From the NCBI GenBank assembly GCA_964383845.1, contig CAYLIF010000010.1, positions 1 through 48,542 of the forward strand: a stretch of 48,542 nucleotides of DNA, written 5' to 3'. The position numbers and the translations under genes were made by a program. Of the stretch, positions 15,935-24,387 are shown in pieces. The DNA comes from JAAZGD01 sp964383845 (GTDB lineage Bacteria; Bacillota; Clostridia; Peptostreptococcales; Anaerovoracaceae). Within the stretch, counting starts at the first letter, position 1, and each line of letters opens with the position of its first letter. A model generated the notes under the pieces. It was not told the origin of the DNA. It was given only the letters and a program-made list of their open reading frames with translations, and did no database searches.

Positions 15935-17323
15935 TTAGTAACGCCAGTTCCTCTTTTCTTTATCTTTCTCCTCAGCTATTCGTTTTTCTGCAATTTCTAA
16001 AGCTTTTTCTCTTCGTCTTTTCGCTTTTTGTTGCTTTACAACTATTCTCATAACTATAATTGCTAAAACAAGCAAAATTAAAAGGCTCAAAATAACAACT
16101 AAAATAATAATTAATGGTTTTCCAACTTTGTCTGGTATCCCTGCTTTTGCTAAAAATGTCCCTTGAGGAATATCTTCTATTAAAATACCATTTACAGAAT
16201 CAACTAATCGGTCTCCTTCATACACTTCAATTTTACCAACTATAGCACCTTTGGATATAGGTGCGCTTAAACCTTTTTCAAATACCACCTTAGTAGTAAC
16301 AACTGAATCCGCTGCATCGTTAGGCATCAGAAGAAGATAATCTTCCTCTCCTACCATGGAGGCTTTTAAAATAGATCCATTTTTAATTCTAACTTTACCC
16401 ACAACCTTATCCTTGCTTACAACTTTATTGCTACGATAGTTTTCAGAGCTCCAATCCAGTAAGGCAATTGAATCAGAAAACCTCTCAAGTTCTCCACTGT
16501 TTAAAACCACGCTGATAAATGTGGTTCCATTCTTTTCTGAAGCAGACACCAAGCAATTACCCGCAGCTAGGGTAAATCCGGTTTTGATACCAATACAGGA
16601 TTCATACTTTACAGGTCTAGAAACTCCGGCAACAGTAACCATAATAGGTTCATTTGTAAGGAGTAAATTCGTTGAAAAAATTTCTCTTTCAGCTGACATG
16701 AAGTTGGGAGAAATTTTGTATGAAGGGGTTTTACAAATTTCTCTAAACATGTCGTTTTCCATACAACCCTTTGCAATCATGGCTAAATCATAGGCTGTTG
16801 ACAGATGACCATCCTCAGTAAGACCGTGGGGGTTTACAAAGTTAGTATTTTCTGCGCCTAATTCAAGAGCCCTTTTATTCATTAATTCTGCAAAGGCAGA
16901 TACAGAACCGGAAACTTCTTTTGCTAAGGCGACAGCAGCGTCATTGCCTGAATACACCATCATTCCATAAAGCAAATCTTTCACTGAAAGGATTTCTCCC
17001 TCTTTAAAGTTAAGGGTATTACCCTTGGTAGCAATTACTTCGCTGTCTATTATAACTTGTGCCTCTAAGCTTAAATTCTCTAAGGCTAGCAAGCAGGTAA
17101 TCATTTTAGTAGTACTAGCAGGAGCTCTTTGAACTTCACCATCTTTATCGTAAATCACAGTTCCCGTCCATGCATCCATTACACAAGCAGCAGAGCCAAC
17201 AATGGAAGGAGGATCTGTAACTCCAAAAGCCATAGAAGGTGAAGTTATGCTTAAAACCACAAGTATACAAATAACCATTAACCACAAGCCAACTCTTTTT
17301 GTTATTTTAGCCAATGAACTCAT
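15935..17323 (-). CDS. D-alanyl-D-alanine carboxypeptidase (PBP5/DacF family)
   Basis: A 462-residue S11 peptidase that trims the terminal D-Ala from peptidoglycan pentapeptides. A signal segment (about 10-33) is followed by the SxxK motif Ser70-Lys73 (STTK), SGN (125-127) and KTG (247-249). A beta-rich C-terminal domain follows, then a transmembrane helix (about 405-432) and a charged cytoplasmic tail of about 30 residues rich in Lys/Arg/Glu. A true C-terminal helix rather than an amphipathic anchor is usual in clostridial DacF. It lies 16 bp after the phosphomutase gene and 1 bp before uvrC, suggesting translational coupling. Confidence 0.94.
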   Translation of the reverse strand: MSSLAKITKRVGLWLMVICILVVLSITSPSMAFGVTDPPSIVGSAACVMDAWTGTVIYDKDGEVQRAPASTTKMITCLLALENLSLEAQVIIDSEVIATKGNTLNFKEGEILSVKDLLYGMMVYSGNDAAVALAKEVSGSVSAFAELMNKRALELGAENTNFVNPHGLTEDGHLSTAYDLAMIAKGCMENDMFREICKTPSYKISPNFMSAEREIFSTNLLLTNEPIMVTVAGVSRPVKYESCIGIKTGFTLAAGNCLVSASEKNGTTFISVVLNSGELERFSDSIALLDWSSENYRSNKVVSKDKVVGKVRIKNGSILKASMVGEEDYLLLMPNDAADSVVTTKVVFEKGLSAPISKGAIVGKIEVYEGDRLVDSVNGILIEDIPQGTFLAKAGIPDKVGKPLIIILVVILSLLILLVLAIIVMRIVVKQQKAKRRREKALEIAEKRIAEEKDKEKRNWRY

Positions 17324-17339
17324 TCTTATTGCTCCTTAT

Positions 17340-18551
17340 TTATACTTTAAAAAAATAATCTGCTAATTTATGTCCACTTTCAAAGAACAAACCATTAGCT
17401 CCAGATTTTTCATTGAATTGATTGTTCAAGTGAGGCTCTTTTTTCACTCTGGAATCAAAAAGTACAAATGGTACAGGATCTGAAGAATGGGTTCTTATGC
17501 TAAGTGGGGTTTTATGGTCGGGCAATACCAACACTTTGTAATCTTCCCCACTTTGCTCAAAGTAATCTAGTATGGGTTTGAGCACCTTTTCATCAATTAA
17601 TTCCAAGCACTTGATTTTACCATCCATATCTCCTTGGTGAGAGCACTCATCGGGTCCTTCCAAATGAAGGTAGATAAAGTCTGCACCTTTTTTAAAAGCA
17701 TCTATGGTAGCAGCAGTTTTGCCTTCATAGTTAGTGTGCAAGGTTCCAGTCGCTCCCTCTACTTCAATGGATTCTAGGCCAGCACAAATCGCAATACCTT
17801 TAATTAAGTCTACCGCAGATATCGCAGCTCCATTAATTCTATATTTTTCATAAAAGCTAGAAAGAGCGGGTTTCTTACCTTGCCCCCAAATCCACAATGT
17901 ATTTGCTGGGTTTAAGCCATGTTGTTTTCTAGATAGATTGACTGGATGATTTTTTAATATTTCATAGCTTTTTCTCATCATTTCTTCTATGAATTCCGAA
18001 CCCTTTCCTTTGGGTAAATTTTCTTTGACACTTTTTCCAAGAACATCATGGGGTGGTGTTAAATCAAAGTCAGTATTTCCATTATGTACTATCATACAGT
18101 GCCGATAACTAGTCCCCGTATAAAAACGAATTTCATCATCTGCAAAAGCCTCATTAATCGCTTTTATCAATTGGTCTGCCTCTTGGGTGGAAATATCTCC
18201 TGCGCTATGGTCTTTAATAACCATGTCTTCATATTCGCCATCTCCAACTACTGTAATAATGTTTGTACGGAATGCAACATCTGTATCATTCATATCAATT
18301 CCAATGGAAGCAGCTTCTAATGGTGCTCGACCTGTTAGATAAATAGAAGGATCATATCCCATAACAGAAAGATTAGCCGCGTCAGAGCCTGGGGCTATAC
18401 CTGGCGGAATTGTTGCCACCCTGCCTACTTCTCCCTTTGCGCCTAAGCTATCCATATGGGGGATTTTCGAAACTTCAAGAGGAGTTTTTCCTCTAAGAGT
18501 ATCTATTTCATTGTCTCCTGCACCATCTGGAACTAATATTAAATATTTCAT
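17340..18551 (-). CDS. ApgM-type phosphoglycerate mutase / proposed homoserine kinase
   Basis: A 403-residue alkaline-phosphatase-superfamily protein of the archaeal cofactor-independent phosphoglycerate mutase group (COG3635). Asp9 in VPDGAGD is a metal ligand and Ser56 in GSDAAN is the likely phosphoserine nucleophile. HLEGPDECSHQGD and PDHKTP supply further metal ligands. A bacterial branch has been proposed as an alternative homoserine kinase. Position beside serC (21 bp) favours 3-phosphoglycerate or phosphoserine chemistry, while thrC at 31.6 kb is compatible with homoserine phosphate. The ATG at 18551 has GGAG 6 nt upstream; an ATG at 18563 is too close to its G-run. Confidence 0.82.
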   Translation of the reverse strand: MKYLILVPDGAGDNEIDTLRGKTPLEVSKIPHMDSLGAKGEVGRVATIPPGIAPGSDAANLSVMGYDPSIYLTGRAPLEAASIGIDMNDTDVAFRTNIITVVGDGEYEDMVIKDHSAGDISTQEADQLIKAINEAFADDEIRFYTGTSYRHCMIVHNGNTDFDLTPPHDVLGKSVKENLPKGKGSEFIEEMMRKSYEILKNHPVNLSRKQHGLNPANTLWIWGQGKKPALSSFYEKYRINGAAISAVDLIKGIAICAGLESIEVEGATGTLHTNYEGKTAATIDAFKKGADFIYLHLEGPDECSHQGDMDGKIKCLELIDEKVLKPILDYFEQSGEDYKVLVLPDHKTPLSIRTHSSDPVPFVLFDSRVKKEPHLNNQFNEKSGANGLFFESGHKLADYFFKV

Positions 18552-18572
18552 AATTTTCTCCATTTCCCCCTT

Positions 18573-19661
18573 TTATTTATTGTCTCTTTCAAATTTTTTC
18601 ATAAAATCTACAAGTGCCTCAACACCTTCTATTGGCATAGCATTATATATAGAAGCTCTCATCCCACCTATGGATCGATGCCCTCCCAAATTAATCATGC
18701 CGTGAGCTTTTGCCTCTGCCACAAATTTCTTATCCAGGTCTTCATTGCCAGTAACAAATACAACGTTCATCAAGGACCTATCCTCCAATTTTACAGGGCA
18801 AGAATAAAGTGTGCTAGAATCAATTGCATTGTATAGAAGCGATGCTTTTTCCTGGTTTACTTGTTCCATGGCTTTTACACCGCCCTTATTAGTTAAATAC
18901 TTAAAAACTTCTCCCGCTATATAAATCCCAAAGCAAGGAGGGGTATTATATAAGCTGTCGTTATTCACATGAATTTTATAATCCAAGTAGGTAGGACAAC
19001 TTTCAGGTGCATGGCCAAGTAAGTCTTCTCTTATAATTACTATAGTGACTCCTGAAGGCCCAATGTTTTTCTGAGCTCCAGCATAAATCAAACCGAATTT
19101 TGAAACATCAATTTCTTGAGACAAAATACTTGAAGACATATCTGCTACTAAAGGGATTTCTCCTGTATCTGGGAGTTCAGAGAATCTTGTTCCATAAATA
19201 GTATTGTTATGGGTAATGTGAACATAGTCTGCGTCTTCTCTAAAGTCTTCTTTTTTCAACTTGGGAATCCATGTAAAGTTTTCCCCTTCAGAGGAAGCTG
19301 TAATTACAATGTCCCCGAATTTCTTGGCTTCAGAAACCGCTTTTTTGGACCATGATCCTGTTACTAGGTAGTCTGCTTTATTTGATTTTCTTAAAAGATT
19401 TAGTGGCACCATTGAAAACTGAAGTGTTCCACCACCTTGTAGAAAAATGACCTTATAATTATCAGGCACTGAAAGTAACATTCGTAGATTTTTCTCTGCC
19501 TCATTCAGTATCCCCTCAAATTCTTTTGAACGATGACTCATCTCCATCACCGATTGACCAGATCCTTTATAGTTCGTAAGCTCTCTGGACGCTTCCTCTA
19601 ATACCTCCAATGGTAATTGGGAAGGTCCTGCAGCAAAATTAAACACTCTAGCATCTTTCAT
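18573..19661 (-). CDS. serC: SerC, phosphoserine aminotransferase
   Basis: A 362-residue class V aminotransferase converting 3-phosphohydroxypyruvate and glutamate to phosphoserine. It opens with FNFAAGPSQLP, has SHRSKEF and QGGGTLQFS for substrate and cofactor contact, and the PLP lysine is Lys198 in AGAQKNIGPSG. The ending GGHRSIGGMRASIYNAMP is typical. It is the first gene of the serC-phosphomutase-dacF-uvrC series and is divergent from serA, which supplies its substrate. The site AAGGAGG is well placed. Confidence 0.96.
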   Translation of the reverse strand: MKDARVFNFAAGPSQLPLEVLEEASRELTNYKGSGQSVMEMSHRSKEFEGILNEAEKNLRMLLSVPDNYKVIFLQGGGTLQFSMVPLNLLRKSNKADYLVTGSWSKKAVSEAKKFGDIVITASSEGENFTWIPKLKKEDFREDADYVHITHNNTIYGTRFSELPDTGEIPLVADMSSSILSQEIDVSKFGLIYAGAQKNIGPSGVTIVIIREDLLGHAPESCPTYLDYKIHVNNDSLYNTPPCFGIYIAGEVFKYLTNKGGVKAMEQVNQEKASLLYNAIDSSTLYSCPVKLEDRSLMNVVFVTGNEDLDKKFVAEAKAHGMINLGGHRSIGGMRASIYNAMPIEGVEALVDFMKKFERDNK

Positions 19662-19693
19662 AAATCGTACCTCCTTTTAGTCATTAATAAATT

Positions 19694-19722
19694 ATTATAC
19701 CACTTGTAGCCACTTTGGTAAA
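19694..19722 (-). promoter_or_regulatory. serC promoter
   Basis: Minus-strand TTTACC (19717-19722), 17-bp spacer, TATAAT (19694-19699). It is interleaved with the opposing serA promoter, and its -35 lies inside the palindrome 19711-19725. Confidence 0.55.
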
Positions 19723-19732
19723 GTGATATAAT
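19704..19732 (+). promoter_or_regulatory. serA promoter
   Basis: Plus-strand TTGTAG (19704-19709), 17-bp spacer, TATAAT (19727-19732). Its spacer contains the palindrome 19711-19725. Initiation near 19739 leaves a leader of about 46 nt. Confidence 0.65.
19711..19725. promoter_or_regulatory. Candidate operator shared by serC and serA
   Basis: Perfect palindrome CACTTT-GGT-AAAGTG. It sits in the spacer of the serA promoter and over the -35 of the serC promoter, so a bound protein could block both genes. The regulator is unknown. Confidence 0.5.
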
Positions 19733-19784
19733 ATATCGATATCCATTGCAAATACTTGAGTTTCAGAGTTTTAGAAAGGAAAAA

Positions 19785-20960
19785 ATGTATAAAATAGCAA
19801 CCTTAAATAAAATATCCCCTGTGGGACTTGCCAAGCTTTCAGATCGTTATTCATTAACCGATAACGTTGCAGAGGCCCATGGCATTTTAGTAAGAAGCCA
19901 CAATATGCACGACATGGAGCTTTCTGATGATTTAATGGTGATCGCAAGAGCTGGTGCTGGAGTAAATAACATCCCAGTTGAGCGGTGCTCCGAAAAAGGA
20001 ATAGTAGTATTTAACACTCCGGGAGCTAATGCCAACGCTGTAAAGGAATTAGTTCTTGCTGGAATGCTACTTGCAGCGAGAAATATACCAGAAGCCTTGG
20101 AATGGAGCCAAACTCTTAAAGGAGCGCCAATTGAAGATGTTCCTACTATGGTGGAAAAAGGCAAAGCACAATTTGCAGGCAAAGAACTAAAAGGAAAAGT
20201 CCTTGGCGTAATTGGCTTAGGGTCTATTGGTGTGTTAGTAGCAAATAGCGCCACCAGATTGGGAATGAAGGTAATGGGTTATGATCCATTTATAACTGTT
20301 TCATCAGCACATGAGCTAGACCACAAGGTGCCTGTAGTAAATGACCTAAGCACCCTACTTCCCCATTGTGACTATATAACCATACACATACCTGCAATTA
20401 ATGATACAAAGGATATGATTAATTCACGACGCTTTGAAGAAATGAAAGCCGGAGTTGTGTTTTTGAATTTTTCACGTGGCGAGTTGGTTAATGATGACAA
20501 TTTAATTGGTGCCCTTAAAAGCAAAAAGGTCAAAAAGTATATTACTGATTTCCCCAATGGCAAACTGGCAGGGAGAGAAGGGGTAGTAATGATTCCTCAC
20601 TTAGGTGCATCCACCGCAGAAGCAGAAGATAACTGTGCTGTTATGGCAGCAGAACAAATGATGGACTACATAGAAAATGGAAATATCAAAAGATCCGTTA
20701 ACTTGCCTGAATGCACTCTTGGAACTTTTAAGAAAGGAGTTCACGCTAGGATTTGTATCATGAATAAAAATGTCCCTTCTATCCTAGGTAAAATTACTAG
20801 CACTATGGCCGATTTGGATATTAATATTTCCAACATGAACAATCGAAGTAAAGGTGATTACGCCTATACTCTTTTAGATATTGATTCTGATGTAGACGAA
20901 ACACAATTAAAGAAGAGCATGAAAGTTGAAGGAGTAATAAATGTACGAGTCATCAAATAG
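19785..20960 (+). CDS. serA: SerA, D-3-phosphoglycerate dehydrogenase with ACT domain
   Basis: A 391-residue NAD-dependent 2-hydroxyacid dehydrogenase that starts serine synthesis. The substrate-binding half includes ARAGAGVNNIP, and the NAD motif GLGSIG is at 144-149. Catalytic Arg and His lie in FLNFSRGELV and IPHLGAST. A C-terminal ACT domain (about 318-391, from VHARICIMNKNVPSILG) probably mediates serine feedback. A longer frame opens upstream at 19746, but the ATG at 19785 has AAAGGA 4-5 nt upstream and matches the family start, so I chose it. Its end overlaps rdgB by 20 bp. Confidence 0.95.
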   Translation: MYKIATLNKISPVGLAKLSDRYSLTDNVAEAHGILVRSHNMHDMELSDDLMVIARAGAGVNNIPVERCSEKGIVVFNTPGANANAVKELVLAGMLLAARNIPEALEWSQTLKGAPIEDVPTMVEKGKAQFAGKELKGKVLGVIGLGSIGVLVANSATRLGMKVMGYDPFITVSSAHELDHKVPVVNDLSTLLPHCDYITIHIPAINDTKDMINSRRFEEMKAGVVFLNFSRGELVNDDNLIGALKSKKVKKYITDFPNGKLAGREGVVMIPHLGASTAEAEDNCAVMAAEQMMDYIENGNIKRSVNLPECTLGTFKKGVHARICIMNKNVPSILGKITSTMADLDINISNMNNRSKGDYAYTLLDIDSDVDETQLKKSMKVEGVINVRVIK

Positions 20961-21579
20961 TAAGTTCCTAACCGTAGTTGCTGCAACTGCAAACCCACAT
21001 AAGATAGTTGAAATTGATGCAATTACAAAAGATTTTGGCATCAATGTTATATCCCGAAAGTCTGCAGGAGTTCCCGATGATTTTGATGTGGTTGAAGATG
21101 GAGATACATTTGAGGAGAATTCTTTTAAGAAAGCCTTTGAAACCATGAAGTTGACAGGATTACCTGCAGTCTCCGATGACTCAGGCTTAGAGGTTGATTT
21201 CCTTCAGGGAGCACCAGGTGTATATTCTGCACGTTACGCTGGGGTAGAGGGTGAAACTGCTGATGCAGAAAATCGAAAGAAATTACTAGCGACATTGATA
21301 GATGTACCTTGGGAAAAAAGAAGAGGAAGATTTGTATCGGTTATATCTTTGGTGTTCCCCCATGGAAAGACTCTTGTTGCCCGAGGAGAATGCAAGGGGC
21401 ATATCTCTTTTGAGGAAAAAGGGAACAGCGGCTTCGGCTATGATTCAATTTTTGTTCCCATTGGTGAAACTCTTACTTTCGGAGAGATTGGCATCGAAAA
21501 AAAGAATCAAATAAGTCATCGTGCTAATGCCTTAAATAAACTTTCACAATTGCTGGAGGCCTTGGATTATGAAGGATAA
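20941..21579 (+). CDS. rdgB: RdgB/HAM1 XTP/dITP diphosphatase
   Basis: A 212-residue nucleotide-pool sanitiser that hydrolyses dITP, XTP and ITP to monophosphates, keeping deaminated purines out of DNA. Family motifs are TANPHKIVEI near the start, DDSGLEVD in the middle, and GNSGFGYDSIF with SHRANAL towards the end. A short non-conserved N-terminal extension (MYESSNSKF) precedes the core. The ATG at 20941 lies within serA with GGAG 6 nt upstream, so translation is probably coupled. It overlaps yihY by 11 bp. Confidence 0.95.
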   Translation: MYESSNSKFLTVVAATANPHKIVEIDAITKDFGINVISRKSAGVPDDFDVVEDGDTFEENSFKKAFETMKLTGLPAVSDDSGLEVDFLQGAPGVYSARYAGVEGETADAENRKKLLATLIDVPWEKRRGRFVSVISLVFPHGKTLVARGECKGHISFEEKGNSGFGYDSIFVPIGETLTFGEIGIEKKNQISHRANALNKLSQLLEALDYEG

Positions 21580-22399
21580 GTTAAAAAGCACTTTGTTAAC
21601 AGGAATTCAGCTAATCAAAGACCCTTATTACCAAGGTTTTGCTGCAGAGCTTGCATTTTATATTATACTTTCTATTGTGCCTATGTTGATGCTTCTATCC
21701 CAATTATTGGGAATCTTCGGTCTTTCCCTTGAATCCCTACAAACAGTTATGGGAGGATACTTAACCGAAGAAATGTCTGGCATAATAGAGCAAGTACTCT
21801 CCTTTACCACAAGCTCAGGTTCCAATATAATATTCACTCTAGTTGTTTTATGGTCTGCTTCAAAAGCCCAATTTGTTCTCATTCGAATGGGCTCATATAC
21901 TATGTCCGGGGGTGAAATAACTGGCGGGGGTTTTATTAAAGATAGAATTAGAGCCCTTGTATCTATAATAATGGTAATAATGACCATTGCCTCTGGTTTA
22001 ATCCTTTTGGTTTACGGGGAGATTATTATAAAGCTAGTTCTCAGCACATTAAATGAACTGGTAGTTTTGCCACCCAGTTGGGTTGTAGGAGACCTTTGGT
22101 TGTTTTTAAGATGGCCTATTGCCTTTGGGATATATTTCCTTGTAGTCTGGGTAAATTATGCTCTTATGTTCCACAAAAGAATATCCTTAAAAAAAGTAGC
22201 CCCTGGTGCAATGTTTGCATCTGTAGGAATACTGCTAGTTTCCTTCCTTTATGGGCTTTATACCAATTTAATTGCCAATTATGATCTTATTTATGGAGCA
22301 CTTGCTTCTGTGGTGGCACTGATGATGTGGATTTACTTTATTTCTTGGTGCTTAGGAGGAGGGCTCATAGTTAATAGGGCTTGGTTGGAAAACAAATAG
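21569..22399 (+). CDS. yihY: YihY/BrkB family inner membrane protein
   Basis: A 276-residue integral membrane protein of the YihY/virulence factor BrkB family, once annotated as ribonuclease BN. The signature near the start is AAELAFYIILSIVPMLMLL, and about six transmembrane helices can be counted, ending in VALMMWIYFISWCLGGGLI. Its function is unknown; transport or envelope roles are suggested. It starts inside rdgB with GGAGG upstream and its 3' end overlaps the convergent GNAT gene by 29 bp. Confidence 0.9.
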   Translation: MKDKLKSTLLTGIQLIKDPYYQGFAAELAFYIILSIVPMLMLLSQLLGIFGLSLESLQTVMGGYLTEEMSGIIEQVLSFTTSSGSNIIFTLVVLWSASKAQFVLIRMGSYTMSGGEITGGGFIKDRIRALVSIIMVIMTIASGLILLVYGEIIIKLVLSTLNELVVLPPSWVVGDLWLFLRWPIAFGIYFLVVWVNYALMFHKRISLKKVAPGAMFASVGILLVSFLYGLYTNLIANYDLIYGALASVVALMMWIYFISWCLGGGLIVNRAWLENK

Positions 22400-22928
22400 C
22401 CTCCCACTCTTCTTTAAGCAAAGAATATATTTGGCTATCTCTGTAAGATCCATCATATATCAAATAACATTTTCTTATGGTACCCTCATAAACGAATCCA
22501 CATTTCCTAATGACTCCTTGAGACCTAAAGTTATTTGGAGAAGTTAATATTGAAATTATATCTAATTTTAAATTATTGAAACCATATTTAATAACAGCTT
22601 TTGCTGCCTCTGTCATAATTCCATGACCCCAGGATTCTTCTCTCAATGAATATCCTAGCTCCTTGCTTGCCAAATTCTGACGCCTTATATCTTCTTCATA
22701 GCCTATGCTTCCAATGATTACATTGTCTTTCTTGTGAACAATAGCCCAAACTTTGTTGGGAAGGAAGATTTTTTCAATAACCATCAATGATTCTCTCAAA
22801 TCCTCGTGAGGCTTCCATCCAGCTTTTGGGCCTACATTCGGGTTTTTTGCATATTCAAAAAGAGCATCTGCATCGTTGACATCCCAAGGCCGCAATATCA
22901 ACCTTTCTGTTTCTATGGTTTCCCACAT
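22371..22928 (-). CDS. GNAT N-acetyltransferase (RimJ/RimL type)
   Basis: A 185-residue acetyltransferase beginning ETERLILRPW, the usual start of the RimJ/RimL branch. The acetyl-CoA region reads LREESWGHGIMTEAAKAVI (R/Q-x-x-G-x-G/A equivalent), and the C-terminal part has NFRSQGVIRKCGFVYEGT. The substrate is unknown; protein N-termini or small amines are possible. The frame is open to an ATG at 22964, but the ATG at 22928 has AGAGG at a suitable distance and removes a non-homologous extension. It converges on yihY and shares 29 bp with it. Confidence 0.9.
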   Translation of the reverse strand: MWETIETERLILRPWDVNDADALFEYAKNPNVGPKAGWKPHEDLRESLMVIEKIFLPNKVWAIVHKKDNVIIGSIGYEEDIRRQNLASKELGYSLREESWGHGIMTEAAKAVIKYGFNNLKLDIISILTSPNNFRSQGVIRKCGFVYEGTIRKCYLIYDGSYRDSQIYSLLKEEWEAICFPTKPY

Positions 22929-23094
22929 AGCTTTTACCTCTAAATAAAATACCTGTTTCCTCAAATTTTATCATAAGCATGTGACAAAATCACTATCTCT
23001 TGTAATAATTGGCCGCATATCTTTGATTATTTGGGGTATAATAATTTAATTAGGAAGTTAAGCTATAGTATATGTAAACATAGGAGGAATTAAT

Positions 23095-23403
23095 ATGTCA
23101 GTTCTAACAATAACAAAGGATAATTTTGAAGAAGAAGTAATAAAGTCCGATAAGCCAGTTTTGCTTGATTTTTGGGCAGCATGGTGTGGGCCTTGCAGAA
23201 TGGTAGGACCAGTTGTGGATAAAATAGCTGAGGAACACCCTGAATATAAGGTTGGTAAGGTAGACGTTGACGCACAGCCAGAACTTGCAGGTCAATTTTC
23301 TGTAATGAGCATTCCAACATTGCTTGTATTTAAAGAAGGTAAAATGGTTAACAAAACTGTTGGCGTTGCGTCAAAAGAAGCATTGCTAAAAATGTTTGAA
23401 TAG
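23095..23403 (+). CDS. trxA: Thioredoxin
   Basis: A 102-residue thioredoxin with the redox site WCGPC (about 31-35), the preceding VLLDFWAAWCGPCRM, and the cis-proline in MSIPTLLVF. It reduces cytoplasmic disulfides such as those of ribonucleotide reductase and peroxiredoxins. The start has AGGAGG 7 nt upstream. The reductase follows after 16 bp, so the pair forms one operon ending at the terminator 24331-24366. TATAAT and TATAGT boxes lie upstream, but no convincing -35 is paired with them. Confidence 0.97.
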   Translation: MSVLTITKDNFEEEVIKSDKPVLLDFWAAWCGPCRMVGPVVDKIAEEHPEYKVGKVDVDAQPELAGQFSVMSIPTLLVFKEGKMVNKTVGVASKEALLKMFE

Positions 23404-23419
23404 GTAACTGGAGGACATC

Positions 23420-24283
23420 ATGGGTAAGATCATCATTATAGGCAGCGGTCCCGCCGGGATATCAGCTGCTCTATATGCAGTAAGGGCTGGAATGGAGACT
23501 ATTATTCTTACTACTGGTTCAAGTTCTCTATTAAAGGCCAAAGAAATTGAAAACTATTATGCTTACGAAAACCCAGTATCAGGAGAACAACTTTTAGAAG
23601 ATGGTATCAAGCAAGCTAAAAGACTTGGGGTTTCGATCCTTCAAGAAGAAGTGGTAGGTATTTCTTTTACTGACAGCTTAACCATTACCACTCAAGAAAA
23701 TGAATACCAAGCTGATTCTATAATAATCGCAACAGGATCAACAAGAAATACTCCAAAAATAAAAGATCTTAGTCGTTTTGAAGGGACTGGTGTTAGTTAT
23801 TGTGCAGTATGCGATGGTTTTTTCTACAAAGGAAAAAATGTTGGTGTTTTAGGTGCTGGAGATTATGCAATACACGAAGCGCTTGAACTACTTCCTATTG
23901 CCGGCCAAGTAACTTTACTTACAAACGGTGTAAAGCGAGATGGAAAAGTTCCTGAAGGCATTAAATTAGATGAAAGGTCTATTGCATCCTTCCAAGGCGA
24001 TGATGTTCTAAAATCTATTACTTTCGAAGATGGAGACACTTTAGAATTGTCAGGAGTCTTTATAGCACAAGGAGTTGCTGGAAGTGCTGATTTAGCGAGA
24101 AAACTTGGTGCGGAAACTGAAGGTAATAAAATAATTGTAGACTCTCAAATGGCCACAAATATTCCTGGACTTTATGCAGCAGGAGATTGCACAGGTGGAA
24201 TGCTACAAATAGCTAAGGCAGTTTATCAAGGCGCAGAAGCAGGAACCTCCGCTATAAAGTTTGTTCGACAAATGGTAAAGTAA
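23420..24283 (+). CDS. trxB: Thioredoxin reductase-like flavoprotein lacking the NADPH motif
   Basis: A 287-residue flavoprotein, shorter than the usual 305-320. The FAD motif GSGPAG starts at residue 8, the redox pair CAVC is at 128-131, and the second FAD motif LYAAGDC is near 251-257. In the pyridine-nucleotide domain a GxGxxA remnant GAGDYA (145-150) is present. However, the HRRxxxR motif that binds the NADPH phosphate is gone (the region reads LLTNGVKRDGK) and about 20 residues are missing there. This pattern fits ferredoxin-dependent flavin thioredoxin reductases known in clostridia. Reduction of the adjacent TrxA is the likely role. Confidence 0.9.
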   Translation: MGKIIIIGSGPAGISAALYAVRAGMETIILTTGSSSLLKAKEIENYYAYENPVSGEQLLEDGIKQAKRLGVSILQEEVVGISFTDSLTITTQENEYQADSIIIATGSTRNTPKIKDLSRFEGTGVSYCAVCDGFFYKGKNVGVLGAGDYAIHEALELLPIAGQVTLLTNGVKRDGKVPEGIKLDERSIASFQGDDVLKSITFEDGDTLELSGVFIAQGVAGSADLARKLGAETEGNKIIVDSQMATNIPGLYAAGDCTGGMLQIAKAVYQGAEAGTSAIKFVRQMVK

Positions 24284-24330
24284 ATAAATATAGAATAATT
24301 AGATGTGAAATTTAAAGAATATAGTAATGT

Positions 24331-24366
24331 AATGCCTTAATCAATTAAGATTAAGGCATTTTCTTT
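24331..24366 (+). terminator. Intrinsic terminator of trxAB
   Basis: Perfect 12-bp stem AATGCCTTAATC/GATTAAGGCATT with a 6-nt loop, followed by TTCTTT on the plus strand. Confidence 0.88.
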
Positions 24367-24387
24367 ACCACATATATAACTTAGAAG

